From: Datnioides undecimradiatus
Lineage: Eukaryota; Chordata; Actinopteri; Lobotiformes; Datnioididae
Direction of reading: 5' to 3'
DNA length: 64,000 nt
NCBI GenBank assembly: GCA_008933995.1
Contig: WARS01001853.1
Coordinates: forward strand, 1,137,001-1,201,000
Below, piece by piece: positions 34,389 through 45,972 of this stretch (positions are counted from its first letter, which is position 1; each line of letters starts with the position of its first letter). Under the pieces are notes generated by a model that saw only the letters and a program-made list of their open reading frames with translations, was not told the origin of the DNA and searched no databases. A program made the position numbers and the translations under genes.

Positions 34389-36690
34389 TCTCGACTCCCA
34401 GGAGAGAAAAAGATGGAGGGATGAAAAACAAAAGCAGTCTTCCTCCTCCCCCTGCCTCCTCCTCCTTTAGGCTCTGGCGTATTCGAGGCAGGAGGAGGAG
34501 GAGGAGGAGATGACGAAGCCTGCAGGAACAGAGGCAGCCGTTACTGAATCAGAGGAGATTGAGAAGATGCCAGGCGTTGCAGCACCTCCTCTTCTTCCTC
34601 CCCAAACTTTTCAAAATACATCAGTCGGTTTTTAGCAAAAAGCAAAATCTCGTGTTTCACTTTTGTTCTTCTGATCTTACTCACCGGAGCAGAGGAGGAG
34701 CAGAGGGAGGACAGAAGGTGGGACAGAAGGACGGAGGTTTGTTGGTGGACTCGGTGACTCAGAACCACAACGCTCACCCCCATGCCGGTGATTCAGACTC
34801 TGGACTCGTCTTTAGGTTTATTTAAGCATGTAGATGACACTGTACATAGACTGAAATGTGGCGTGAGCAGATTTCACCTGCTTTGTTGTTTTTCTGAACA
34901 TCTTCTGTGTTTGATCATCAGAGCAGAGCAGGTAATAATCCAGGGTCGACAGGTCAGAGCAGCCTCTCCATCCCCGCCGGAGGGACCAGCCCTGCTCCAG
35001 CTCAGTGAATCCATCCACTCGGTGTTCGGAAGACTTTCGCTGACTCGTCCACAGGAGGATTTTCAGGGATCCGGGGGGATTGTGTGAGGGAAAGTCTTCT
35101 GCTGCCAGTTTGACAAAGCAGTGTTATTTTTCCCGTCACGACAGCAGCTCAAGAGCATTTTAGTCTTCTTCATGAATTCCTCTTTGGGTTTGAGTTCAGT
35201 CCCAAGAACACAAAACTAATTACATCTGATACTTCACTGAACCATGACTCAAATACAATAATACTACAAGTTCGTCATTGGGTTTCAATCCAAAAGCGTC
35301 GCAAACTTTAACTGAACGTGATAATGTAATGAACAGCGCGCAGGTCGAACCGAAAACTGAAAAACAATCACCAAAACTGGAACTGGCACAAGAGAACATG
35401 CAAGAGAAAATGGCTTGTTTCCATCAGCTGTGGTTCAGGTTATTGTATTATAAGTTAGTTCATCAGAAAACGATTAAACCAGAAGAAGGTGCAACATGAT
35501 CTAATTAACAGAGCACCAATCGAACCTTAAACTGGGACAAAACACGATGGAAATGAGACATTTCTGCTTGTTTCATGTGCCAATGTGTTGAATGTGACAA
35601 GGAAACAGCTGCTTCTTCTTCTGTCGGAGCAGAATCAGCCGATCAACCACATGAAGTTTTAAAAGAAAACTCCAAAAGTGTCGCGAACTTCAACTAAATT
35701 CAAGAAAATGCAAACGAATGCTTGTTTCCATTCGCTCCTGTTTGGATTATGAGGAGCTGGTTTATGGGGATAAACGATGTCTCCTGTAGAAAAAAGATTT
35801 TACTGTTGCAGAAGAAGAGAGTGCAACGTGATGATGTAATTTAAAGTCGGACCTCAAATGATGACAATCAAGAAAACACAATATGTCAGTACGACGAAGG
35901 TTCATCATCTCCTACTGGAGAAAACATGTTTCCATCCATTTCTGTTGTTTCGAGATAAAGCAGGCGGCGCTAAGCCAGAAGAACAGGGTGCAACAAGATG
36001 GAGAGCCGTCTCCGTTTGTTCATGTGTGAACATGAGGAAGGTTCTGCTCTAAAAGCCTCTGACCGTTAGTTTAAACATTCGCCACATCAGCGTCGTGCTT
36101 CCATCTCCCATTAAACACGTTTTCCCCGATGCTTCAGAATTAACATGGAAACACTGAACTATGTGGAGACCATCTGCCAGAGAAGGTCCAGATGTTCATC
36201 AACAGCACAGCTCCTCTCAGAGAACAGAGTATTTAACAAAGACAGGATCTGATTTACTCTGAGCTCAAAGCTTTCGGCCCTTTTCAACCTTTAATGGATA
36301 AATGCAGATGTGACGTATCTGACTTTGACTCTTCGTGTACAGATTAACTGGACTCAGTGAATGTGGCTTTTATTTGTTTTGATGTACAGAAACTTCTGCA
36401 GGACTGTTGTTTTCACTGTGACCAAGATGTTGTGGATGTTTTGAAAACTGAGTCAGCCTCACTTTGACGTGTTCTGTGAAATGCTGCAAATGAACTCACG
36501 CATGTTTTTGTGTTTTGTTCTGGTTTAAAACATCTTTAACGTCGTCGGCTGCGGCTTCTCAAAGAGCAGGTGTCCATAGGTCGTCAAGGTGAACTCCACC
36601 AATCGTACGCAAGTTCACAAGGCTTGGGTATGATTACTGCATACCTGTGTTAGGTGTTAATCTAAATGAAGATTGCTGACACGACATCTT

Positions 36691-36856
36691 ATAAGCCCCG
36701 CCCCCTGGTGTCTGGCTGCAGTACAGCTCCTAAGCCCCGCCCCCTGGTGTCTGGCTGCAGTACAGCTCATAAGCCCCGCCCCCTGGTGTCTGGCTGCAGT
36801 ACAGCTCATAAGCCCCGCCCCCTGGTGTCTGGCTGCAGTACAGCTCATAAGCCTGG
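36691..36856. repeat. 39-bp tandem array, four copies
   Basis: Units 36691-36729, 36730-36768, 36769-36807 and 36808-36846 (start ataagccccgccccctggtg, end tctggctgcagtacagctc), then a partial unit. The length is 13 codons, so several frames stay open on both strands. Those frames are not genes. Confidence 0.95.
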
Positions 36857-37060
36857 TCACTGACTCCAGATGTCATAAACAGAGCAAGATGGCGGTGCAT
36901 GTATGTATTTTTTGCAAAAGTGGGTGCAAGTGGAGGCATGTCGGCCATCTTTGCTGACAGTCTGTGTGGGTAACGTAGGCTATGGGCAGTAATGAGGAGG
37001 AATGAGATTGTACCAAATTCATTTTAACCTCTTATTTTCCTGTTTGGTGGCGTTTTCTTT
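36857..37060. repeat. Probable dispersed repeat adjoining the 39-bp array
   Basis: Sequence with agatggcggtgcatgtatg and gggtaacgtaggctatgggc resembles a recurrent teleost interspersed sequence that, as I recall, often accompanies this GC-rich tandem unit. Family and ends are not established. Confidence 0.4.
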
Positions 37061-37753
37061 TCTTTTTTAAACCAGTGTCAGACATTTTAACAACAGCAGC
37101 TTTGAGCAGTCACAGGGAACTACACCTGGTGACCTGCTGCCAACAGGCTGGTGAAGTATTGGAACTGTGGTTAGTAACTGTGCCAAACTGAACGATCTCT
37201 GCTTTAAACCATGGAAACCATCTGTAACTGTGGCGAGACGTCTCCAGGCATCATCTCTGTGAAGACGACAGAAGAAATAATATAATTATTTGTATTTAAC
37301 ATAAACGCTCATTTAGGTGTGGATCTCTTTTGCATGAGCAGACCATGGAAACATACCTGGAGACATGCCATCACGAGCTCATCCCTGAGCGTGGACAGAT
37401 CTTCAGCATCAGACTCACAGAAGGAGTCTTTCCCTCCGTCTGCGCTGACTCAGCACGTCAGTGCAAATACAAACAGATAAGCTGAAGCTGAGGCTGCAGA
37501 ACAGGTCGAACAGGAAGTCGTGTTCTCCGACACATCGCTGCATTTTTCTCTCTGCAGGTCATCGTGACCGCGAGGCTGCAGGAAAACTCCCAGCAGCGAG
37601 ACGTCCAATCAGAACTTAACATTAAAACACATGATTTACGACGTTGTCGTGAGGCGCACGGCGTGATGTGTTCCTGCGTGAGTCAGGAGAGGTTACTGTT
37701 GTGATGTTTAAGGGGTTTTGCGTGAAGCCTGCAGATCTGAGACGTCCTGCACA

Positions 37754-37867
37754 ATGTAAACACATGCTAACGTTAGCCACGATGTAAACACATGCTAACG
37801 TTAGCCACGATGTAAACACATACTAACGTTAGCCACGATGTAAACACATGCTAACGTTAGCCACGAT
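37754..37867. repeat. 28-bp tandem array, four copies
   Basis: Unit atgtaaacacatgctaacgt plus tagccacg, starting at 37754, 37782, 37810 and 37838, with one substitution in the third unit (catactaacg). The near-identity implies recent expansion. There is no spacer variation, so this is not a CRISPR array. Confidence 0.95.
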
Positions 37868-38083
37868 GTACAAGTCCTGCATTTAAAATCAGATTAAAGT
37901 AAAAATCCATAATTATTATTAACGAAATGTGCTTAAAGAAGCAAAAGTACTCAGTGTTGACATTTACATGTTATATAACATCATTAGATTGTTAATGTTG
38001 CTGATGTATCGATGGGCTACTGTTTCTGTTGTAGCTGCTCCCAGCTGGAGCCAGTCTGAGCTTTATACAGTTAGTTTAGACCA
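37868..38083 (-). repeat. Dispersed AAGTAAAAGTACTC-type repeat, first part
   Basis: Contains aagtcctgcatttaaaatca, gcaaaagtactcagtgttga and gttgtagctgctcccagctg, which fit the same teleost family as 18.9-19.9 kb and 45.4-45.7 kb but in opposite orientation. It continues at 38348-38480. Confidence 0.6.
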
Positions 38084-38085
38084 GT

Positions 38086-38330
38086 GGTTCCCAATCTGAG
38101 GGGACGGGACCCTCACAGGGGTCTCAAGATAAATCTGAGGGGTCGTGTGATGATTAATGGGAGAGAAAACATTTACATTGCTTTTCTTACAGTATTCACT
38201 TTGCTTTTATGTGATTTAAATTAATTTGGGCCTTGAGATGTTATTTTAATTAAAACTAAGTTCCTGTGACAGACGGTGTTTCCTGTGTTTTTGTGCTGGT
38301 TTAATTTAATTTGTCCTGTTTCTTAATGTG
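38086..38330 (+). mobile_element. hAT-like non-autonomous element fragment
   Basis: Begins ccagtggttcccaatctgag and continues with gggtct...agataaatctgagggg and gatgattaatgggagagaaa. The CAGTGGTTCCCAA start is typical of hAT-family terminal inverted repeats. No matching right terminus is evident. It lies between two parts of the neighbouring repeat, though such composites may be fixed in the family. Confidence 0.55.
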
Positions 38331-38347
38331 AACTCTTAATCTGTGAA

Positions 38348-38480
38348 GCAGCTACACCAGTCAAATAAATGTAGACGAGGAAAAGTACCGTGTTTTACTT
38401 CTGATGATCCAAAATTACATGAAATACTCAAGTACAAGGACTTAAAAACAGTACTTTAACAGAGTAACTACATAAGTAAA
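38348..38480 (-). repeat. Dispersed AAGTAAAAGTACTC-type repeat, second part
   Basis: cagtcaaataaatgtagacg, gaaatactcaagtacaagga and aacagtactttaacagagta fit the terminal part of the family. A further piece (agtagcataaaatgcaaata, aagtaaagtac) is at 39190-39235. Confidence 0.55.
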
Positions 38481-40434
38481 GTTATTCTTCTTTGCTGGTT
38501 ATCACAACAGGATGCTAACGTGACAGTGCTGTCAGTCTTAGAGTGTTAACGTGAGGCTAGTACAGTTAGCATGCTAATGTGCTAACATTTATAGAGCTCC
38601 GGCCTGCACAGCTCCGGGCTGCACAGCTCCTCTCAGCTCTGCATGTTAAGATGTTTTCTAAGGAACACGTGACGCCGCAGGAGCGAGGCGGTAAATGATT
38701 GATGAGGATGTAGGTCAAACTATTGTTTTGGCTGTGGACTCGTGCAGCAGATAATGTGAAACAACAGGAGAGCACAAAGATAGAAGTGCTGCGGGGTCAC
38801 GTGACACAAACAGGCAGGTTTGATGGATCGTCCTCGGCCTCACAGCTGATTTAAACGCCACGTTAACCAGAAACACGGAGCAAAATGTGGTTTCTGAATC
38901 AGGTCGAGGGTTAAAGTAATCTGATTACTGACCTACTGCAAAGATGAAGGCATAAATACAAAAGTATTAATTTATCTCAAATATGCAAATATAATTTAAA
39001 ATAACTTAAAAACAAAACTAATGATGAATCATCAAATTAAATAAAATGACTCATGTTTTCCACCTGATGTTGCAGCTGGCTAATTATGGTTATTAGTTAA
39101 TTATTAGTTAACCTTTAATATTTATTAATTAATTAATAATTGTATTAATACTCTAAACAACAAAGTAACTGAATGTTTTCTTCTTCAGTCAAAGTTAAAG
39201 TAGCATAAAATGCAAATACTAAAGTAAAGTACTGAGGCTCATGTAACCGGTGCACGGGATCACCTGTCTAACCTGATTTCTCAGAGTAATCTGATTACTT
39301 TTAAGTCACCTGTGGAGATTTTAGCGGCGTTTTTTTAGTTTAATGACCTTCAAACTATGAAATAACGTTATTTTAATATAAACCCTGTGACTTTGCGGCG
39401 CTGCTGGCTCAGCTGGAGACTTTAACACGAATGAACAGAGTTTCCACATGTAACCGTCGGTGACTCCAGGTCGATCAACTTTGGTTTTAATGAGGTTTAA
39501 AGACGACTGATCACAAAACAGTTTTAGATTTTCCTCTTGTGAATCACTCAACAACATCTTAAACATTACAAACAAGAACAAAACTGATATTTGAAGCCGG
39601 TTCACAAACAAACATTCATCCGCTGCTGAAAGTAGTCCCGCACAGAGGCGCCACTCCGTCCTGTTGGTTTAAAGCCAAAGCAGAAGAAATCACTGAAACG
39701 TCTTCTAAACGATGAAACTCTGGATTCATGACGACGTTTTTAAAGCCTCGATGGTCTGAAGCCACGCGACTCACAGCTTTCATCAGCACTTGTTACGATG
39801 CGTTCAGGGTCACTCAGTCATTTGTCTGCAGATTGAATTGACTTTCACTGGCGTCTCTCAGAGCAGAGGAACCGGTTTGTTTTATATCTGAAAACCGTAA
39901 CTGCACCACGTTTTCCACCACGTGCTGCGTGACAGGCGCTTAAACCGACATCCAATAAACTCCAGGTTCGTTTAAAAATGCTAAAATAATCCATTCGCTC
40001 ATGAACAACAACAACAGTTCAGTTTGACCTGAACCGTGTCATCGTAACGCAGCTGTTGAGAACTGATTGACACTAACTGGGTCAGTCAGTGAACTGCTTT
40101 GTGTGCACGTTAACATGTTTTCAACACGAGTCCGTGTCTACGGCGTGTCTGAGAGGACACTTTTCATGGTAAGGAAACAAAACACGTCTGAATGAGCCTC
40201 TGGGTGTTTGAACGACACATATATTTAAAAACACAGTTTGTTATGAACACACAGTCGAGCTTGGGGCATCGTTTCTGTAATAAAACTGAAAAAATACAAA
40301 AAAACATGAAGAAGTGACCAAAAACACCTGACGGGTCCTCGATCAGCGCCACTTCCTGTCGGCGTTTCCTCTGTGTCTGCTGTCCACACACTCCTGTCAC
40401 AGTCCAACAGTCTCTGCAGGTCCAGAGGTCGACT

Positions 40435-40578
40435 CTAATGCACCATCGACTCTGCAGCAGGAAGTGACCTCACGAAGGCGTCGTAGTGCTCTGGGTGGCA
40501 GCGCTTGTACTCGTTGATCTTCCTCTTGATCTGTTTGGGCGTGTCCTGGTAGTAGTTCTTCTCGTCTCTGGCCATCGC
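40435..40578 (-). CDS. nop16: nop16 exon 5 (C-terminus and stop)
   Basis: Acceptor CCGCAG. It encodes AMARDEKNYYQDTPKQIKRK, INEYKRCHPEHYDAFVRSLP and AAESMVH, then TAG. The human counterpart is AMARDEKNYYQDTPKQIRSK followed by INVYKRFYPDEW. Confidence 0.94.
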   Translation of the reverse strand, partial: AMARDEKNYYQDTPKQIKRKINEYKRCHPEHYDAFVRSLPAAESMVH

Positions 40579-42056
40579 CTGCGGGAGCGCGACAGTCTGG
40601 TTAAAGTTATACTAACATGTAGTGAGCCTGAGAGTGATTAGCATCTTTAGCTTATAAACATGTTTTAGGTGAATTTGACATTCTAACATGAAGTTAGCAT
40701 TATAATAATTAGCATTATTAGCTTCCAAGGATGTAGCACAGGATGTTTACTTTCTAATGTGTAGGCATGCTGCAGTTAGCATTATTAGCTCCCAGCATGT
40801 CTTATGGGAAATGAACGTTTTAACATGTAATTAGCATTATTAGCTTTAAAACATGTTTTATGGGTTAATTACATTCTAATGTGTAGTGAGCTTGCAGTTA
40901 GCATTATTAGGCTCTAAACATGGCTTACAGGAAGTTAACGTTCTAACATGTAATCAGCAATTAGCATTTTTAGCTTTCAAAGAAGTCGTATTGGATATTA
41001 ACATAGTAATGTAAAGTAAGCATGACTGCAGTTAGCATTATTAGCCTCTGCACTTGTTCTATACGACAGGTGCAGAGGCTGATTAGCATTACTGCAATTA
41101 GCACCTCATTTCCTCATCATCTAAACTCCAGCGTCCGAGGAAAACAAAAGCTGTGGCGAGAGAAAGGAAGGTTTGTCCTTCAGCTGTGCAGGAGCGGACG
41201 AAGGACATCGACGGCACAAAAGATTAAACTGTTCAACTGATAAATTCAGTTTGCACGTCCAGAGAAAAACCCTGGCAGCCAGCCCTCGTATCTGACGTGT
41301 CTGAGCGTCCTTGAACACAGCATCAGGGAAACTTTTCCAAACTGATCTGAGACAAGCAGCTGAAATCCGGCCTGTGTTTTCCTTTAACATCCCCGACTGA
41401 CTCCCCACAATCGTTGTGTAAGATTGAATTTATCCAAATTAAAGGAACAGTTCTCTATTTTTACAGGAATGCACTGATTCTTGCAGAGCGACAGTCAGAG
41501 AAGCTATTTTTTATTATTAAACATCTATTTTTGGCTCAAAAAAGGCTGAAGAACATTTTTGTTACAGAGTCACTGGGGCTGAAACCAACGGGTGCAGGAA
41601 AAGTCAAAAATGTCCTCATGGAACATAAAATGCTGTGATTAATCATAAAAACCATGTTTGGTGTTTGCAGGACTCCTCGCTCTCACCTTGTAGTCGTCGC
41701 CGTGCTCTCGGATCATGTGCTGAGCGTACTCGATCAGGTCGGACGATAATGTCTTGCAGTCTTTCTCTGGCTGGCTGGCCTCCTCCTCCAGCTCTGAACA
41801 AACAGCAAAAACACAGAACCAGCTCGTAAAACACGTCAGAGAGGCGGGAAGAAGCTCAGAGCTCATTCAAACTGCGCTCATCAGCAAGAGTCCTGACCTA
41901 AAACAGTCGACTTTGCAACTAAAGCAGAATGAAGAGGACACCGGACACCGATGCAGAGGTGCAAAGACGTGGAGTCAAAGGAACTTGAATGCATCGCCCT
42001 GCATCAGACCTGAGAAAAACCTGAGAAATCCCTGCAGAGGTCAGCACTGAAGAAAC

Positions 42057-42091
<35 letters not shown>

Positions 42092-42724
42092 CATCGTACA
42101 ACACAGGACAACTACTCCCCGTCAGTGTTCGTCCACTTACAGACTCAGGTTGCTGTTCTGAACATGATGAACCAGAGTCTGACCTGCTGACGGCTGTGAG
42201 AGCTGCTGTGCTGCAGGAAGACGTCTGTGGAGACGTGAGTGAGCGTTGGAGAGAGGAGCTGTGCAGAGTTTGTTGCTGTGGAGGACAGAAACCGTAGCTC
42301 AGTGTCTCTAAAAGATCAGAAACCAAACGGTTCATAGCTGCACATCTCTGACCTGTGGCAGCAACACGTCACACAACACACAGCTCAGCTCTCACAGGCC
42401 GCCTCTGTCGGGTCAGGACGCGCCAAAGTCGCGGCTAGCTGTCGCTCCAAACGGACGCTAACGCTCCCGTCCACACGCTGTCGCTGCTGCCCATCGGCTC
42501 TGCAGGGAGCAGTGTAACCGGGATGACTACTGGCAGCCAGAGAAGAGAAGAAACCCTGAACCAAAGCACAACTTCCTGAAGAAACATGCTGCTGCAGACT
42601 GGAGAGAGCTGCTGCAGACAGGCTGCAGCTAATGCTATCAGCTAAAGCTACTGTGCTGAGCTGCAGCAGGACACAGAGGAGCAGGTTTCATCATGTGGAC
42701 AACAACAACCTGAGTCTGTCAGAG

Positions 42725-42762
<38 letters not shown>

Positions 42763-45700
42763 ACGGGGGGCAGCTGGTTCCTGCTCACAGCTGATCAGCA
42801 CTGGAGCAGGTTCATCAACAGTCAGATACTGAAAAACACGAGGAAACAGAGTCCAGGTGGAAATATACTGAAATCTTCCTTTAATCATCACCTGGTATTG
42901 AAACCATCAGCTGTTTGTCACTGTTAATGTGTATTGTATAATGTCTGACTGCCCTCTAGTGGTCAGACCATGTAACATCTACCTGCAGATGTCAGTATAC
43001 AGAGTATGAACATTAAAAATGAGCTAAATTAGCATAAAATAGCACAATAGCATTTAAATATTAATAAATGGTGAAATGTGAATGTTTCACAGAGTTTGAC
43101 AGCAGCGCTGCAGGTTTCTCATGCAAATCAACAACAGCTGCAGAGCAAAAGGTCACTTACGGTTGAGGACGTAGGGCTTGGTCACGATGCCGGCGGGAGC
43201 TTTGGCCTCCTTCTGTTCCCCGAGGAGCTGCAAGCATCAACAGAAAACACACGAAGAAGAACAATGGAGGTCAGGAGCCGACGCGTTTGGACTCTGGGTT
43301 AATCGACCGGGACGGATTCTGCACGACAAACACGTTTCTCCTCCACGGATCATCAGGCTTCTCTAATGCGGCGTGACGGACATGAGTGATGTCATTTAAA
43401 TGATGCGGCCCGGAGGACGACGAGCTGAAGCGTCTGCAGTGCTTTTACAAACATGATAAACACTGAAAAACAAACGCAAATGAAATCCTGAAGCTCGTTT
43501 AATTAACGAGACAGCAGCAGCTGACGAAGAGCAACACGATCACTGAAGTTACTGATCTGAGATACGAGCGACGATCGGTTCAGAATCACTGTGCAGCCAT
43601 TTGTTCTGCACGTTTAAGGTAAGGAACAGCTCGAAATGACGACACTGTCCCGTGTCTGCCTCCTCTGTGACGTCGGGTCCAGCCCAGATCTTCTCCAGAG
43701 GCTCGATGTTTCATATTTGCTGCTTTTTCTGAAAACACTACACAGTATTCTCCTTAAATACCTGAAGAAAGCTTCGTTTCAGAGTTTTTCCTGCTTCAGA
43801 GCGCGACTGCAGACGACAGGAAGGCTCATTTTGACAGAAATCTGTGTTTTTATCTTATTTCAGGTCATTTACTGAACTTAAATCTGCAGCATGTGATGCA
43901 GGAAGCTGTCGCTCTGTGGCTGGTGCAGCGTTCAGGGACAGTCGGAAACAAAGCGAGAGTGGACTGCTGGAAGTCACACACATCATATCTGGGTTTGTGC
44001 TCTGCTTGCTCAACATTTCTTTGATGAGTTTGTGTTTTTATTCTCAGTTCGTGTCAGTTTGGTGCTTCATCTTCACCGACCTGTGCTCCTGAAGTTAGAA
44101 ATCGGATTTTTGTGCTGGACCTGTGAGAAATCCCTGCCCGCTGCAGAACCAGATCCGACGATGCTTTCATGAACAGTCGTCTCAGAAATGTCCTGAATGT
44201 GTGACGCAGCAGCAGAGTTCCCCGCTCTGAGACGACAGAAGGTAAATCTGGGACGGCGCTCAGGCCCCACAGTTAATATTGGATGTGTTCAGAGCGTGGA
44301 CGAGTGATTCATCTGAAATTCGCTGTGATCCGACCTCAGGTTTAAAGGATCTAATCGACCATGAAGACGCCGTGTTGGTCACATGTTCGCTCAATAACAC
44401 TGTACATGGGAATTAAAGAACAGAAGCTGTGAAAGACACGTCTGAACCTGATTATAATGGGATGATGCTGCATGTTAATATGAATTTAATGTCGGGAAGT
44501 GTTGCATGGTGTTTTCAGCTGATTCAAGTTATAAATATTAACGTTTATACACACAATGTGTTTATATTTGCTAAGCTAATGCTACATAAACACAGGGTTA
44601 GCAGTTAAACCTGTGTTGTCACATGTAATGAGCCCACTGCAGCTGCTGCCTCAAAAATGACTTTTCAGTGTCGAAACACTCAGATGATGAAGGAGATCCA
44701 GATCGTGTGTTTATGCAGAGCTTCATCCTTCTGCTCACAGGCTGCAGTGCAGAAGCATCTCACATACAATAAAATACAGAGTAAATAAGAAAACAGATCT
44801 GGGATCTGCAGACGAACACACTGCTAAAGGCTTTGGAGTGATGAAGAGAGCGACTCTGACAGTTTTTCAGTAAAGTCCTGCAGAAGATGCCTTTAAACAA
44901 CTGATTACAGTTAGAAACTGTGGGTCCAATGCAGGACGGAGAGTCAGACGCTCAGGTGTCGACACTAGCTTACAGCCAAATAACCGCAGACCTCAGCTGA
45001 CCCCAGAGCAGCAGCAGTTACTCACTCTTTGCTTCTTTATGGGCAGAGACCGGTTTGGATCAAACGCCAGGCCCATCTCCTGCAGGTTCCTGGCTGTGGA
45101 CTTCTTGTCGTCCCACGCGTGTCGAATCTGTGGACTGAGGAGGACGACGGGTCAGACACAGGCGGCGTCAGCAGGCGACAAACACACCTGCACGAACAGT
45201 GAAACTGTCCGGAGCTGGGAGAGCGTGTTAAAGGTGAGGCTGAATCAACAAAGCTGTGCTGTACGATGATGTGAAGCGTTGAGACGGTTCAATGATCCTG
45301 ACTGAACAAACACAAACCCAATCGCTGACGTGCACGTGTTAAACATCTTTACTTGCACTAATGTCAGCCTGACTGTCTCATCAGTAACGGCGGTGCTGAC
45401 AGTACATGTAATCTTTATTTACTTGAGTACATAGACTCCATCAGTTTCAGGTGGAAATGTTATATTTCCTTATTTTCGCTGCATGTATTAAACTGCCTTT
45501 ACTTCTAGAAAGTACAGCATTAAAATGCTCTCACGGGTTCTCGTTGATAAAAACATGATATTCAGACATAATAAACTGGCAGCGGCAGTCTGAGTACTTT
45601 GAGCTTTGATAAAGCAGGATTTACTCTTGTAATAGATTACTTTTGGACTCTGTAATTCAACTTTTACTTAAGGATCTGAGCACTTGTCCCATCAGTGTAT

Positions 45701-45908
45701 CAGAGATGAATGACACTCAGTTAAAGCCTTCTCACGTGTTGTCAACATGCCCAGCAGCTAGCATGTTAGCTACATTAGCTGAGATGCTAACACTTGCTTA
45801 CTTCTCTATCCTCGGGTTGTATTTCTTGATGAACTTCTTCTTCATCTTCTTCCGGTCCTGGTTGTAGTCGAACCTCCTTTTCTTCCCTGACTTCTTCGCT
45901 TTCGGCAT
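40435..45908 (-). CDS. nop16: nop16, nucleolar 60S biogenesis protein, complete (5 exons, 177 residues)
   Basis: NOP16 is a nucleolar protein required for 60S ribosomal subunit maturation (yeast and vertebrate family knowledge). Exons in transcript order are 45802-45908, 45026-45134, 43161-43227, 41687-41793 and 40435-40578. All introns are GT-AG and phases match. The protein has 177 residues against 178 in human. A very basic N-terminus (MPKAKKSGKKRRFDYNQDRK, KMKKKFIKKY) is followed by the family core IRHAWD with NLQEMGLAFDPN, then KPYVLN, SSDLIEYAQHMIREHGDDYK and ARDEKNYYQDTPKQIKRKIN. It ends with TAG at 40437-40435. The neighbours fit human 5q35, where ARL10 and NOP16 are adjacent. Confidence 0.95.
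40579..41686 (-). other. nop16: nop16 intron 4 with degenerate GTTAGCATTATTAG repeat
   Basis: From about 40630 to 41100 the motif gttagcattattag recurs at irregular 55-71-bp spacing (agcatt at 40711, 40778, 40833, 40900, 40963 and 41034). Two alternating unit types (cagttagc, aattagc) suggest an old dimeric minisatellite. The remainder is unremarkable intron. Confidence 0.7.
41687..41793 (-). CDS. nop16: nop16 exon 4
   Basis: Acceptor TTCAG and donor GTGAG, 107 bases. It completes a Gln codon and encodes LEEEASQPEKDCKTLSSDLI and EYAQHMIREHGDDYK, aligning with human LEAEASLPEKKGNTLSRDLI and the HGEDYK end. Confidence 0.94.
42060..42190 (+). repeat. (GT)n run plus diverged fragment of the 42.4/54.1-kb repeat
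   Basis: A (GT)n run at 42060-42089 is followed by ccccgtcagtgt, acagactcaggttg and catgatgaa in the same order as in the 54.1-kb copy and the same orientation. The match is partial and gapped. Confidence 0.5.
42387..42814 (-). repeat. ~420-bp dispersed repeat, copy 1
   Basis: Almost identical, in reverse orientation, to 54072-54485; the main differences are a longer (CA)n run here (about 42730-42760) and scattered substitutions. Landmarks are cagctggttcctgctcacag, gaccagcactgg-type ends and tgactactggcagccag. It has no coding capacity of note. The family is not named. Confidence 0.85.
43161..43227 (-). CDS. nop16: nop16 exon 3 (KPYVLN)
   Basis: A short 67-base exon, acceptor GCTTGCAG and donor GTAAGT. 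It encodes LLGEQKEAKAPAGIVTKPYV and LN. The conserved KPYVLN box identifies it. Confidence 0.92.
43228..45025 (-). other. nop16: nop16 intron 2
   Basis: A 1.8-kb intron without obvious repeats or recognised RNA genes. Open frames at 43636-44270 show no domain. Confidence 0.8.
45026..45134 (-). CDS. nop16: nop16 exon 2 (IRHAWD core)
   Basis: Acceptor TCCTCAG and donor GTGAGT, 109 bases. It encodes PQIRHAWDDKKSTARNLQEM and GLAFDPNRSLPIKKQR, matching human SHIRHAWDHAKSVRQNLAEM and GLAVDPNR closely. Confidence 0.95.
45135..45801 (-). other. nop16: nop16 intron 1 with dispersed repeat
   Basis: Within this 667-bp intron, about 45400-45700 matches the AAGTACTTTTACTT-type teleost repeat: tttatttacttgagtacata, tgcctttacttctagaaagt, aacttttacttaaggatctg. 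The orientation is that of the 19.6-19.9-kb copy. Confidence 0.65.
45802..45908 (-). CDS. nop16: nop16 exon 1 (basic N-terminus)
   Basis: ATG at 45908 with A at -3 (aaacATGc). It encodes 35 residues rich in Lys and Arg and ends in AA of a split Asn codon, with donor GTAAGC. The lysine clusters probably act as a nuclear/nucleolar localisation signal. Confidence 0.93.
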
Positions 45909-45972
45909 GTTTGTCTCTGTTTTCGCTGCTCAGCGAGGTGAGGTGCTTGGTGAGGTGAGGAAACGTGCAGCA

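Larger units (their letters stand above)
34389..40434. other. arl10-nop16 convergent intergenic region with 3' UTRs
   Basis: A 6-kb interval between the arl10 and nop16 stop codons. Candidate ATTAAA motifs for arl10 occur near 35472 and 36112, but neither stands out. It contains a 39-bp tandem array (36.69-36.85 kb), a possible dispersed repeat (36.86-37.06 kb), a 28-bp tandem array (37.75-37.87 kb) and dispersed repeat fragments (37.87-38.48, 39.17-39.25 kb). No additional gene was recognised. Confidence 0.6.
41794..43160 (-). other. nop16: nop16 intron 3
   Basis: A 1.4-kb intron occupied largely by a (GT)n run with a weakly similar element fragment (42.06-42.19 kb) and a ~430-bp dispersed repeat (42387-42814) that contains a (CA)n run. 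Confidence 0.8.

Noticed and set aside
36691-37867. CRISPR-like tandem arrays (39 bp x4, 28 bp x4)
   Set aside because: Units are directly contiguous with no unique spacers, and the context is a vertebrate genome.
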